From assembly GCF_014297465.1 (NCBI RefSeq), contig NZ_JACORT010000011.1:145656-209655 (forward strand): 64,000 bases of DNA, read 5' to 3'. Below the pieces are notes generated by a model, which saw only the letters and a list, made by a program, of their open reading frames with translations, did not search any database and was not told where the DNA came from. Made by a program: the position numbers and the translations under genes. The DNA is from Ramlibacter cellulosilyticus (GTDB lineage Bacteria > Pseudomonadota > Gammaproteobacteria > Burkholderiales > Burkholderiaceae_C). Of the stretch, positions 30,534 through 39,253 are shown piece after piece. Each line of letters opens with the position of its first letter. Position 1 is the first letter of the stretch.

Positions 30534-32437
30534 GCGGGCTGCGCGGCGGGCACGAAGGCGTCGGAAAAGCACGACTGCTCGTCCAGCCCGCGGGCCAGGA
30601 AGTCGCGCACGGCCGAATCCACCATCCGGACCGAGCCGCAGACGTAGACCTCGTGGCCCGCCAGCTGGGGGAAGTCGGCCAGCATGGCTTCGTGCACGAG
30701 ACCGGTGCGGCCCGGCCAGTGGTCGTCCGGGAGTGGCTCCGAGACGACGGGGACGTAGCGGAAATTCGCATGCTCGCGCGCCCAGCCCTGCACCAGGTCC
30801 TGCAGGTACAGGTCCTGCGGCCGGCGCACGCCCCAGTACAGGTGCAGCGGGCGGTGCAGGCCGCGGGCGAAGGCGTCTTCCAGGATGCTCTTGACGGGGG
30901 CGAAGCCGGTCGCGCCGGCGACGAACAGCAGCGGGGCCTGCCCTTCGCGCAAGGTGAAGCGGCCGAGCGGGCCCTCGAAACGCAGCGGGTCGCCGACGCG
31001 CATGCCGTCGAAGACGTGGCCGGTGAATCGGCCGCCGGGAATGCGGCGCACGTGCAGCTCGATGCGCTCGCTGCCGCCGGGCGGGCTGGCGAAGGAGAAG
31101 GCGCGCCGCTGGCCGTCGTCGAGGAGGATGTGGATGTACTGGCCGGCGCTGAACGCCAGCCGTTCCCCCCAGGGCAGGGCCACCCACAGGCGCATGACGT
31201 CGGGGGCGAGCTTCTCCATGGCGTCGATGCGGCCCGTGTGCACGACCGGCGGCGGGACTTGCGCGGGTTGCAACGGCGCATGGACCTCGATCACCAGGTC
31301 CTCCTGCGGCACGGCGCAGCACAGGAGCGCCTGGCCTTGCGCGCGCAAGGCGTCGGGTAGCGCCGAAGGTTGGTACGGCCGGTGCGACACCGTCCCCTGG
31401 GCGATGGTGCAGCGACAGAGGCCGCACGCGCCATTGCGGCATTCGTACGGCAGCGCGAGACCCTCGCGCAGGCCCGCATCCAGCAGCGTCTCCCCTGCGC
31501 GAACGCGCAGCTGCGCCTCGGCGCCCGCGCTGCCTTGCACGATCACCTGGTGTTCGGCCTCGCGGCCGCGCCGGCCCCGCGGCAGCCAGGGCAGGATCGC
31601 CAGCAGCGCGGTGCCTGCCCCTGCCAGCGCCCACACCTGCGGGAGAGGCCAGGCAACCATCAGCGGCAGCAGGGCCAGGTAGAACCAGTCGAGGTCGACC
31701 GCCGCCACCGCTTGCCGGAGGTCGGCGGGGCCGCCCTGGCTGAGCGCGGGCTGCAGCAGCGACAGCAGCAGCAGCGCCACGAGCAGTCCCGCCGCGACCG
31801 GCCGCGGCGGCGCGGTGCGTGCCTTGGGCACGCGCTGCACGTGCACCCACATCAGCAGCAGCACGAACAGCGGCAGGCCGATGTGCAGGAAGGACAGCAG
31901 CGAGAAGAAGCGGTCGGTGACGCTCGCCGGGTAGAGGAAGTTGCGCATCAGCGCGCCGCCGAAGATCGGCAGCGCGTCCAGCCACTCGAACACCGCGACG
32001 GACGCGTACTGAGCCAGCCGGTCCCAGGGCAGCATGTACCCGTTGATGCCCGAAGCGTAGACCAGCCAGACCAGCACCACGCCCGTGATCCAGGAGAACC
32101 AGCGGTAGCCACGGAAGCGGTCGAACGCGAAGTGCCGCAGCAGGTGCAGCAGCATGGTGAGCACCATCGCGTCGGAGGCGTAGCGGTGCAGGCTGCGCAG
32201 CACGCCGCCGGCGAACCACTGCCGGTGCGTGATCGCCTCCACCGAGGCGTGCGCCGCGCCGACGCCGGTCTCGAAGAAGGCGTAGAGATAGAGGCCGCTG
32301 ACCGCGACCACCCAGAACAGGAAGAAGGTGATCTCGCCCAGGCGGTAGAGCGGGTTCAGCCGGTCGCCGAACGCGGCGTTGAACAGCCCCTCGGCGCGCA
32401 GGAAGAGCGCTTGCAGCAGGGACTGCAAGGCGCGCAT
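30530..32437 (-). CDS. Cytochrome b fused to [2Fe-2S] ferredoxin and FAD/NAD(P)H reductase domains
   Basis: A 635-residue fusion. Residues 1 to about 210 form a bc1-type cytochrome b N-terminal domain with four helices and both heme-ligand pairs: HRYASDAMVLTMLLH and HIGLPLFVLLLMWVH, each H-x13-H. Two more helices follow. A plant-type ferredoxin domain then has CRNGACGLC and a later C in LLCCAVP. The C-terminal ferredoxin-reductase module has the FAD site RAFSFAS, the nucleotide site FVAGATGFAPVKS and the terminal CGSVRMV. It probably moves electrons between cytoplasmic NAD(P)H and membrane hemes or quinone. No PEWY quinol motif is present. It overlaps the upstream heme-copper-like gene by one base (TGATG) and is the last gene of the operon. 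The N-terminal part is a paralogue of the protein at 34349-35797. The role in NO reduction is inferred. Confidence 0.88.
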   Translation of the reverse strand: MRALQSLLQALFLRAEGLFNAAFGDRLNPLYRLGEITFFLFWVVAVSGLYLYAFFETGVGAAHASVEAITHRQWFAGGVLRSLHRYASDAMVLTMLLHLLRHFAFDRFRGYRWFSWITGVVLVWLVYASGINGYMLPWDRLAQYASVAVFEWLDALPIFGGALMRNFLYPASVTDRFFSLLSFLHIGLPLFVLLLMWVHVQRVPKARTAPPRPVAAGLLVALLLLSLLQPALSQGGPADLRQAVAAVDLDWFYLALLPLMVAWPLPQVWALAGAGTALLAILPWLPRGRRGREAEHQVIVQGSAGAEAQLRVRAGETLLDAGLREGLALPYECRNGACGLCRCTIAQGTVSHRPYQPSALPDALRAQGQALLCCAVPQEDLVIEVHAPLQPAQVPPPVVHTGRIDAMEKLAPDVMRLWVALPWGERLAFSAGQYIHILLDDGQRRAFSFASPPGGSERIELHVRRIPGGRFTGHVFDGMRVGDPLRFEGPLGRFTLREGQAPLLFVAGATGFAPVKSILEDAFARGLHRPLHLYWGVRRPQDLYLQDLVQGWAREHANFRYVPVVSEPLPDDHWPGRTGLVHEAMLADFPQLAGHEVYVCGSVRMVDSAVRDFLARGLDEQSCFSDAFVPAAQPA

Positions 32438-33858
32438 CAGCGTACCGCCGGCCGGCGCATCGCGCGCAGTACCACCACCAGGAACAGCAGGCCACCGGCG
32501 ATCGCGATCGCGCCGCCCAGGCCCATGAGCCCCATGCCCGCGATCTCGCCCGGCGTGCGCAGCACCTGCCCGGCGCCCGCGACCTTGCGCTGCACGCCGT
32601 AGCCGCCCGACCAGACCAGGCCCACGATGTGCATCAGCTGCCCCGCGGCGTACACCCAGGGCTGCGCCGTCGCGAGGCGGCCGGCGGGCGCGGCGTAGCC
32701 GAGCGCGGGCAGCAGCTGGTAGGCCATCCCCATGAGCGCCAGCGTCACGCCGACGATGCAGCCGTGGTAGTGCGCCGGGATGCGCACGTTGCTGCCGGTG
32801 ATGGCGACCCCGATCAGCCCACCGGCGCCGAACAGCAGCACGGAGGAGAGCAGCGCGGCGCGCCAGGGCCGCGCTTGCGGTTTCAGCGGCGGCGCGCTCG
32901 CCATTCCCACGACGGCGGCCAGCGCGACGGGCAGGATGGCGACGCCGCCGCCGAGGCGCATCGCCCACGTGAGCAGCGCGCGGTGCTCCACCGACGCGAC
33001 CGGGTACGCGACGTACGCATAGGGCGTGACGAACACGGCGAGCAGCGCCAGCGCGAACATCAGCAGGGCCACGCGCGGGCTGAGCGGCACCTTCGCGCCG
33101 CACGCGCCCGCGAGCCACAGCCAGGCCACCAGCATGAGCAGCGTCCAGGTGAACTGCAGCGCGTGGCCGCCGCCCCAGAAGAGGATCTCGTAGTACGCCT
33201 TGCCTTCCAGCGAGGTCGGCACTTCCACCCACGACCAGGCGAACGCCAGCAGTGCCACCGCCGTCGCGACCGCCGCGACGTTGAGGCCGAAGCGCAGCGC
33301 GCCGCGGCCGTCGAAAGCGAAGCCGAGGCGCGGTGCCTGCGCCAGCGTGCGCAGCACGAGCAGCGCGACCCCGGCGGCGAACACCAGCAGGCCGCCGAGG
33401 AAGAGCGGCCCGGCCAGCACGGGGATGTAGTTGGCCATCACCGGCGTGCCCGCGCCGGTGAAGGGCGCGATGGCCATCGCGGCCGTGCCGAGGGCGCACA
33501 GCGCCAGCGCGGCCTGGCCCCAGCGCAGCCCGCGCGCCGGCGTGTGGAGGCTCCACAGCATGCCGGCCAGCGCCGCGAACCACACGAGCACCGACAGGTC
33601 CACGTGCACGACCAGCGCGACGTGGAAGAATCCGGCCGCCGGCAGCCAGCTGTTGATGCCCGGCGTGCGCGAAACCACGAGCAGGACGGAGAACAGGCCC
33701 GAGGCGACCAGGGCGGCCAGCCCGAGGTGCAGCCAGCCGCGGGCGAGCGCGACACGTTCGTCCGTGGGCACGGTGCAGGCGTAGTCCGTCGCCGATCGCG
33801 CGGGAGCGGGGGCGGGCCGCGCATGCGGCGCGGGCAGGACGGCGGGCCAGGTGCTCAT
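32437..33858 (-). CDS. Divergent heme-copper oxidase subunit I paralogue (NO-reductase-like)
   Basis: A 473-residue membrane protein with about twelve helices. It keeps heme-ligand positions (HVDLSVLVW in helix II; HYHGCIVGVTLALMG in helix X) and one metal-site histidine in WGGGHALQF. Where the paralogue at 37516-39243 has ASAHHL, this one has ASVEHR, so one histidine of the binuclear site is a glutamate. Shared stretches such as NYIPVLAGPLFLGGLLVFAAG against SYVPMMAAPSFYLGLILFAVG show common descent. No active-site tyrosine is at the position used in oxygen reductases. It could be an NO reductase variant or an electron-transfer or sensor relative. It sits between a small membrane protein and the cytochrome b-reductase fusion, both overlapping it. 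Confidence 0.75.
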   Translation of the reverse strand: MSTWPAVLPAPHARPAPAPARSATDYACTVPTDERVALARGWLHLGLAALVASGLFSVLLVVSRTPGINSWLPAAGFFHVALVVHVDLSVLVWFAALAGMLWSLHTPARGLRWGQAALALCALGTAAMAIAPFTGAGTPVMANYIPVLAGPLFLGGLLVFAAGVALLVLRTLAQAPRLGFAFDGRGALRFGLNVAAVATAVALLAFAWSWVEVPTSLEGKAYYEILFWGGGHALQFTWTLLMLVAWLWLAGACGAKVPLSPRVALLMFALALLAVFVTPYAYVAYPVASVEHRALLTWAMRLGGGVAILPVALAAVVGMASAPPLKPQARPWRAALLSSVLLFGAGGLIGVAITGSNVRIPAHYHGCIVGVTLALMGMAYQLLPALGYAAPAGRLATAQPWVYAAGQLMHIVGLVWSGGYGVQRKVAGAGQVLRTPGEIAGMGLMGLGGAIAIAGGLLFLVVVLRAMRRPAVR

Positions 33859-34352
33859 GACAACGTGACTCCCTTCTGCGGATCGAAGTCGATGACCAGC
33901 ACCTGCGCCTCCTTCAGCGTGAGGACCGCTTCGCGCGTGTGGGCGAAGGCGGCGCCGGGTGCGTCCTTCAGGCGGACGGCGATGCGGTGCTCGCCGGCCG
34001 GCACCGCGAGGCGGTGGTACACGGTGGAGGCGCCGTCGCGCGACAGGCCGGCGGGCTGCGCCACGTGGCGGAAGACGGTGGCGCCGTCGAGGTCCACCTC
34101 GATCTCCACCGGCACGCGCTCGCGCTCGCACTTCAGCGGCGTGCGCATGTTGGCCGGCAGCTTCGCCAGTTCCTCCGGCGTGTAGGGACGGCAGGGCGCC
34201 ACGCGCTGGCCGTGGTGGATGAAGCTCACCTTCAGCAGGGCCTGACCGGGCGGCAGCGCCTGGTAGCGCGGCCAGTGCGAGAACACGCCGAGGAAGAGGG
34301 CGAACGCTCCGTACAGCACGCCCTGCGCCAGCCAGGCTTTCCAGTGCTTCAT
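33855..34352 (-). CDS. Membrane-anchored periplasmic protein of unknown function in the NO-reductase-like operon
   Basis: I do not recognise this 165-residue protein. It has one N-terminal transmembrane helix (residues about 8-25) and then a beta-rich, probably periplasmic domain. Two cysteines about 22 residues apart (APCRPY and LKCERER) could form a disulfide or bind a metal. Both ends overlap neighbours by ATGA, so it is strictly co-translated with the cytochrome b fusion before it and the heme-copper-like gene after it. An assembly or subunit role is plausible; FixH-like proteins are comparable in size, but I see no clear match. Confidence 0.75.
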   Translation of the reverse strand: MKHWKAWLAQGVLYGAFALFLGVFSHWPRYQALPPGQALLKVSFIHHGQRVAPCRPYTPEELAKLPANMRTPLKCERERVPVEIEVDLDGATVFRHVAQPAGLSRDGASTVYHRLAVPAGEHRIAVRLKDAPGAAFAHTREAVLTLKEAQVLVIDFDPQKGVTLS

Positions 34353-35797
34353 GTGCCGTCCTCCAGCGCCGCGCGCAGCCGCGCTTCCTCGCCGGCGTCG
34401 GCCCAGACGGTGCGCCACCGCGGCGGCACTCCGGCGCGCAGGTGCGGCTCGCGCATTCCGGCGAGGCGCTGCGCCATCCATTGCTGCCCGAGGCGGAACT
34501 CGCAGCCGCCTTCGCGGCAGCCGGCGACCACGACCGAATCGGCGCCTTCGCGCAGCGCGTACTCGACGAAGGACGGCGGCAGGTTGGCGATGCAGGGCAG
34601 GCCGAGCGCGATCACGTCCGGGGCGCGCAAGGTGGCCACGCGGGCGCCCCGCTCGCAGCCGAACACGACGCGGCGTGCCCCGCGCGCCAGCCCCTCCCGC
34701 AGGCGCTCGCGCATGGCACCCATCGGGCCCTGCGGCATGTCGATGCCGGTGACGAAAGCCTGCGTCTTGCGGAACGGCGTCGACGACGGGCAGGCCCCCG
34801 CGCAGATGCCGCAGCTCGCGCAGAGCGCAGTATTCACCTGCGCGAGCTGCACGCCCGGGCGTCGCAAGGGGTGCGGCACGAGGGTGATCGCGGCGAAGGG
34901 ACAGTCGTCGGCGCAGCGGCCGCAGCCATTGCAGTTCGCCGGATCCACGACCGCGACGGGCTGCGCCGGCACCCGCACGAGCGGCAGCGCGAGCAAGCCT
35001 GCGAACACCGCCGCGAGCAGCGCCCAGGTGGCCTGCGCCGACGTCGCGTCCACCAGCGGATGCACGAACAGCAGCAGCCAGTCGAAGTCCAGGCGCTGCG
35101 GTGCCAGCGCGAGGTCGGCCGGCCCCTGGTTTCCCACGGGCAACACGAAAGCGAGCAGCAGCAGGGCCGCCGACGTCCCCGCCGCGAGCGTGCGATGCGG
35201 GAACGCGCGGACGCGGCTGATGCGCTGCACGTGCGTCCAGCTCGCGAACACCAGCAGCAGCGGCAGCCCGAGGTGGACGAACACGAACAGCGAGAACAGG
35301 CGGTCGCCCACGCCGCCCTGCAGGAAGTTGCGCGCGAGGGGCGCGCCGAGGAAGGGCAAGGCATCCAGCCATTCGGCCGTCGCGATGGCGGAGAACTGGC
35401 CCAGGCGGTCCCAGGGGATCCAGAAGCCCCCGATGGAACTGGCATAGGCAAGCGGGAGCAGCAGCACGCCCGTCGTCCAGGCATGGGTGCGGACACCGGC
35501 GTGGTGGCGCAGCACCCCTTCGCGCAGCAGGTGCAGCAGCATCGCCAGCACGAAGGCGTCGGCGGCGTAGCGATGCAGGCCGCGCAGCGCCTGGCCCCAG
35601 GGCGTGCGCGAGAGCGCCTCCATGGAGCGATAGGAGCCTTGCGCGGAGGTGTCCAGCAGCGCATACAGCACCACCCCGCTCACCGCCAGCAACCACAGCA
35701 GCAGGAAGGCGAGCGCGCCCAGCTGCTTCAGCGGGTTGGCCGCGCCGCCGAAGGCCGCGTCGAAGCGGTGGTCAAGCGCGAGCAGCCAGGCGCGCAT
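34349..35797 (-). CDS. Cytochrome b fused to 2x[4Fe-4S] ferredoxin and MvhD-like iron-sulfur domain
   Basis: A 482-residue fusion. The N-terminal cytochrome b domain keeps both ligand pairs (HRYAADAFVLAMLLH and HLGLPLLLVFASWTH, each H-x13-H). After two further helices comes a bacterial ferredoxin domain with CNGCGRCADDCP and CASCGICAGACP, two [4Fe-4S] sites. The last about 150 residues resemble MvhD/FrhD hydrogenase or heterodisulfide-reductase iron-sulfur subunits, with a first cysteine in VVFGCERG and the signature VVAGCREGGCEFRLG. Such domains normally link hydrogenase or formate dehydrogenase to heterodisulfide reductase; here the partner is a membrane cytochrome b. It starts with a GGGAG site and overlaps the SCO gene by 26 nt. 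The electron donor is unknown. Confidence 0.86.
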   Translation of the reverse strand: MRAWLLALDHRFDAAFGGAANPLKQLGALAFLLLWLLAVSGVVLYALLDTSAQGSYRSMEALSRTPWGQALRGLHRYAADAFVLAMLLHLLREGVLRHHAGVRTHAWTTGVLLLPLAYASSIGGFWIPWDRLGQFSAIATAEWLDALPFLGAPLARNFLQGGVGDRLFSLFVFVHLGLPLLLVFASWTHVQRISRVRAFPHRTLAAGTSAALLLLAFVLPVGNQGPADLALAPQRLDFDWLLLFVHPLVDATSAQATWALLAAVFAGLLALPLVRVPAQPVAVVDPANCNGCGRCADDCPFAAITLVPHPLRRPGVQLAQVNTALCASCGICAGACPSSTPFRKTQAFVTGIDMPQGPMGAMRERLREGLARGARRVVFGCERGARVATLRAPDVIALGLPCIANLPPSFVEYALREGADSVVVAGCREGGCEFRLGQQWMAQRLAGMREPHLRAGVPPRWRTVWADAGEEARLRAALEDGT

Positions 35798-36596
35798 CGC
35801 GGCGCTCCCTTCGCCGCACCCGCCATTCGTTGAGCATGTACAGCGCCATGGAAAGGATGAAGGTCACGCCGCCCGCAATCTCCCAGGCGAGCGTGTAGTC
35901 CACGCGGTAGGTGCCCGTTTCCGGGTCGTACACCGTGCAGAGGATGCGGATGCGGTCGACGACCCCGGCGAGCACGCCCGCGGGCGGGAGCGGCTCGCCC
36001 GCGAGCAGCAGTTGCAGGTCGTCGCCCAGCACCGCCGCGGACGGCTCGTTGCCGAGGACCTGCCGCACGATGCGGCCCTGCGCATCGACGAGCGTCACCT
36101 GCAGCACGTGGTCGAAGCCGGCCGGCGTGGCGGCGTAGCGGAAGCCGAAATCGCGCGTGAGCGGCTCCACCGTGCGCGCGGGCGCACTGAGGAAGACCCA
36201 GCCGTCGCGCCCGACGCGGTGCTGCGCGGCGAAGGCCTTCATCGCCTGCGGCGAGTCCGCCGGCTGGTTGAAGCCGATGCTGGCGACGGCGAAGCGGCCG
36301 GCGCCGAAGCGGGCGTCGAGCGTGCGCACCGTCTCGTCCAGCGCACGCGTGCTCGCGGGGCACACCTGGAAGCAGCCGGTGTAGATGAAGCTGACCAGCA
36401 GGGGACGGCCGCGGAACGAGGCGAGCGGGACGGGCCGGGCTTCGCGATCGAGGAGGACGTGGTCGGCGGGTACGCGGCCGACGGCGGCAAGGCTGGCGCG
36501 CATTGCGTCGGCGGCGTCGAGGGTGGGGACTTCCTGGGCCGCCACCAGCACGGGCGCCAGCGACAGCAGCAGGGCCCGGCAACACGTCGTCCTCAC
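35772..36596 (-). CDS. SCO1/SenC-family copper chaperone
   Basis: A 274-residue thioredoxin-fold protein that delivers copper to the CuA centre of oxidase subunit II. It has an N-terminal signal or anchor, the copper motif YTGCFQVCP (CxxxCP) near residue 80, and the conserved histidine in FDHVLQVTLVD near 170. Unlike most SCO proteins it has an extra C-terminal transmembrane helix (ITLAW-side WEIAGGVTFILSMALYML). I chose the GTG at 36596 because it follows an AGGAG site and lies just past the stop of the heme O synthase. The CuA subunit encoded in the same operon is its likely client. Confidence 0.88.
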   Translation of the reverse strand: MRTTCCRALLLSLAPVLVAAQEVPTLDAADAMRASLAAVGRVPADHVLLDREARPVPLASFRGRPLLVSFIYTGCFQVCPASTRALDETVRTLDARFGAGRFAVASIGFNQPADSPQAMKAFAAQHRVGRDGWVFLSAPARTVEPLTRDFGFRYAATPAGFDHVLQVTLVDAQGRIVRQVLGNEPSAAVLGDDLQLLLAGEPLPPAGVLAGVVDRIRILCTVYDPETGTYRVDYTLAWEIAGGVTFILSMALYMLNEWRVRRRERRDARLAARA

Positions 36597-36606
36597 CGTG
36601 CGCTCC

Positions 36607-37503
36607 TCACCGCACCAGCGCATCCACCGTCGTCGCCGCCAGCACCGCACTCAATTGCACCAGCGATGCCAGGAACGACCCGAGCGCCGTCCGCCGCTGC
36701 GGATCGCGCGCGAGCAGCCACGCCTTGCGCAGGAAGTGCGCGCCGCCACCGACCGCTCCCAGCGCATGGATCCACCCCGCCCCGAACGCCAGCGGCACCA
36801 GCGAGGCCGCCACCAGCGCCACCGTGCTCGCGAACACGATCCACGCCGCGCGCCGGTCGCCCACCACCACGGGCAGCATGGGCACGCCGGCCTGGCGGTA
36901 GTCCTCGCGGTTGGCGATCGCCAGGCTCCAGAAGTGCGGCGGCGTCCACAGGAACAGCACCAGCGCCAGCAGCCAGGCCTGCGGACCGGGAACGGGATCG
37001 GCGGCCGCGGCGCCGGCCAGCACCGCGAAGCTGCCAGCCAGTCCGCCGACCACGATGTTCCAGGACGTGCGCCGCTTGAGCCACAGCGTGTAGACCACGC
37101 CATAGAAGAAGGCACCCAGGAACACATACGCAGCCGCCGCAGGATTCAGCGCCACCCACGCTGCGGCGACCGCCGCCACCAGCAGCAGCGCGATCGCGAG
37201 CAGCCATGCCGGATGGCGAGGCAGCGCGCCGGTGGCGAAGGCCCGGCCGCGCGTGCGCGCCATGAGGCGGTCGGCCTCGTGCTCCGCGTACTGGTTGTAG
37301 GCGCCGGCCGCGCCGGACGCCCCCAGCACGGAGAGCGCGAGCACCGCGACCTGCGCCACGGTGAGCGCGGCGCCCGGCGTCACCGCCAGGCCCACCAGCG
37401 CCGTCACCATGATCAGGACGCCGATGCGCAGCTTGAACAGCGACACCACGGCGCGCGCGAGCGCGAGGCCACGCGGCCGGCAGGCGAGGACGGTGCTGGC
37501 CAT
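36607..37503 (-). CDS. ctaB: Protoheme IX farnesyltransferase (heme O synthase)
   Basis: A 298-residue UbiA-family prenyltransferase with about eight to nine membrane helices. The prenyl-diphosphate-binding motif NQYAEHEADRLMARTRGR lies near residues 70-88, and the second loop has TPPHFWSLAIANREDYRQAG near 190. It converts heme B to heme O. Its position between SCO and the heme-copper subunit I implies that at least one heme of that complex is heme O or, with the divergent CtaA-like gene, heme A. Confidence 0.93.
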   Translation of the reverse strand: MASTVLACRPRGLALARAVVSLFKLRIGVLIMVTALVGLAVTPGAALTVAQVAVLALSVLGASGAAGAYNQYAEHEADRLMARTRGRAFATGALPRHPAWLLAIALLLVAAVAAAWVALNPAAAAYVFLGAFFYGVVYTLWLKRRTSWNIVVGGLAGSFAVLAGAAAADPVPGPQAWLLALVLFLWTPPHFWSLAIANREDYRQAGVPMLPVVVGDRRAAWIVFASTVALVAASLVPLAFGAGWIHALGAVGGGAHFLRKAWLLARDPQRRTALGSFLASLVQLSAVLAATTVDALVR

Positions 37504-37515
37504 GGTGCCGACCCT

Positions 37516-39243
37516 TCAGCTCAGGCCCCAGAGCTGGCCGAGGTACTTCCAGTTGATGAAGTAGTACAGCACGAAGGCCACGAGGAACAGCATGGCGAGC
37601 AGGAAGGTGCCCGGTGCCGCGAAACCGGCGGAGCCGTAGCTCTGCGCCACCACCGTCGGCGCCGCGCGCGGCACCGGCGTCGTCTTCGCATTCGGCTTGC
37701 CGCTTTCCAGCTTCTTCCCGAACAGCAGGGAGCCCACCGTCACCGTGATGTAGATGCCCCCGCCCGCGATGGCCGCGATGCCGGAGATGCCCACCAGGCC
37801 CATCATCAGGTAGGCGGCGCCGGGCCATTCGTACGCGAGCGCCGCGCCCTGGAACGCCATGTCCCAGTGGCGGCGCGACACGCCCAGCGTGCCCGCGCCC
37901 ATCATCACCAAGACGAAGAAGTACATGGCCAGGCCGAACAGCCACGGCTGCAGCTTCGCCCACTGCGGCAGGATCATCTCGCGCCTGAACAGCACCGGGA
38001 TGAGGAAGTAGGTCAGCGCCATGAACGACAGCGTGGTGCCGATCACCACCGTGGCGTGGAAGTGCCCCGGCACGTAGATGGTGTTGTGGATCAGCATGTT
38101 CAGCTGCTCCGTCCCCATCATCACGCCCGAGATGCCGCCCAGGAAACCGAAACCCACCAGCGAGATGAACATGCCGGAGAACACCGGGTTGCCCCAGGGT
38201 GCCTTGCGCAGCCACTCGAACAGGCCGCGCGTGTAGCCCTTCTGCCGCTGCGCGACCTCGATCGCGCCCGGGATGGTCAGGCCGTGGATCATCGAGGCCA
38301 GCACCGCGAAGTACATGAAGTAGCTGGTGTTGACCACCTTCCACCCCGTGGACAGGCCCGGGTCCGCCAGCAGGTGGTGCGCGCTCGCGAGCTGCAGGAA
38401 CAGGATGTACAGCAGGAAGGCGCCGCGGCTCACCCGCTCCGACATCGGCTTGGCGCCGAAGGCGATCGCCGCCACCGCGTACCAGATGGAGATGTGCGCC
38501 GCCACGTTGATCTGCTGCGACGAGTGGCCGAAGGCCCACCAGATCGTGCGGTACACCAACGGGTCCACCTGCTTCACGACGCCGATCGACATGAGGAAGG
38601 TCGGGATCAGGATGATCGCGCCGGAGGTGATGGTGAACACCGCGATGATCGCCGCCGTGATCGCGCCGAAGGTCACCAGCGGCACCGACCCTTCGTAGGT
38701 CTTCTCGCGCTTCGCCACCACCAGCGTGCCGAAGAACACGAAGCACGCGACGAGCGCGCCGACGGCGAACAGGATCAGCCCGAGGTAGAACGACGGCGCC
38801 GCCATCATCGGCACGTACGAGGTCATCATCACGCTGGAGCCGCCCTGGAACACCGCCACGTTGTTGGTGACGGCGCCGATCAGCATCAGCGCGAAGGCGA
38901 ACCACGCGAGGTTGGGCGTGGCGAGGCGGCAGCGCAGGAGCGTGGAAGAACAGAAGTACAGCACCGCGACCTCGAAGAAGATGATCCAGAAGATCAGCAT
39001 GTCGATGCCGTGCGCGGTGAGCACCATGTAGAAGGTGTCGGCGGCGAGCCAGTGCACCGCCGGCCAGCGCGTGAGCACCACGCCGATGGCGAGCAGGCCG
39101 CCGACCAGCAGCGCCACCACGGCGGTCACCGCGTTGGCGATCATGAGCCGCTCCGCGCGCGCCTCGAACTGCAGGCCGCTGCGCGGGCAGGTGCGGTAGG
39201 TGGTGCCGTTGGCGCCGGCGGCCACGGGAAGGGTTGCGGACAT
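37516..39243 (-). CDS. Heme-copper superfamily subunit I, alternative NO-reductase-like (eNOR/sNOR group candidate)
   Basis: A 575-residue, twelve-plus-helix catalytic subunit. Heme and metal ligands are intact: HGIDMLIFW (helix II), GHSSQQ (helix VI), ASAHHL (helix VII) and GHFHATVVIG (helix X). Aerobic A-type oxidases have GHPEVY, whose tyrosine cross-links to the histidine; here that place is glutamine, and no tyrosine replaces it as in cbb3. This argues against O2 reduction and for NO reduction of a non-cNOR, non-qNOR type; the exact family cannot be fixed by eye. An AGGAGG site precedes the ATG. It pairs with the CuA subunit II just upstream. Confidence 0.85.
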   Translation of the reverse strand: MSATLPVAAGANGTTYRTCPRSGLQFEARAERLMIANAVTAVVALLVGGLLAIGVVLTRWPAVHWLAADTFYMVLTAHGIDMLIFWIIFFEVAVLYFCSSTLLRCRLATPNLAWFAFALMLIGAVTNNVAVFQGGSSVMMTSYVPMMAAPSFYLGLILFAVGALVACFVFFGTLVVAKREKTYEGSVPLVTFGAITAAIIAVFTITSGAIILIPTFLMSIGVVKQVDPLVYRTIWWAFGHSSQQINVAAHISIWYAVAAIAFGAKPMSERVSRGAFLLYILFLQLASAHHLLADPGLSTGWKVVNTSYFMYFAVLASMIHGLTIPGAIEVAQRQKGYTRGLFEWLRKAPWGNPVFSGMFISLVGFGFLGGISGVMMGTEQLNMLIHNTIYVPGHFHATVVIGTTLSFMALTYFLIPVLFRREMILPQWAKLQPWLFGLAMYFFVLVMMGAGTLGVSRRHWDMAFQGAALAYEWPGAAYLMMGLVGISGIAAIAGGGIYITVTVGSLLFGKKLESGKPNAKTTPVPRAAPTVVAQSYGSAGFAAPGTFLLAMLFLVAFVLYYFINWKYLGQLWGLS

Positions 39244-39253
39244 GGCGGCCCTC

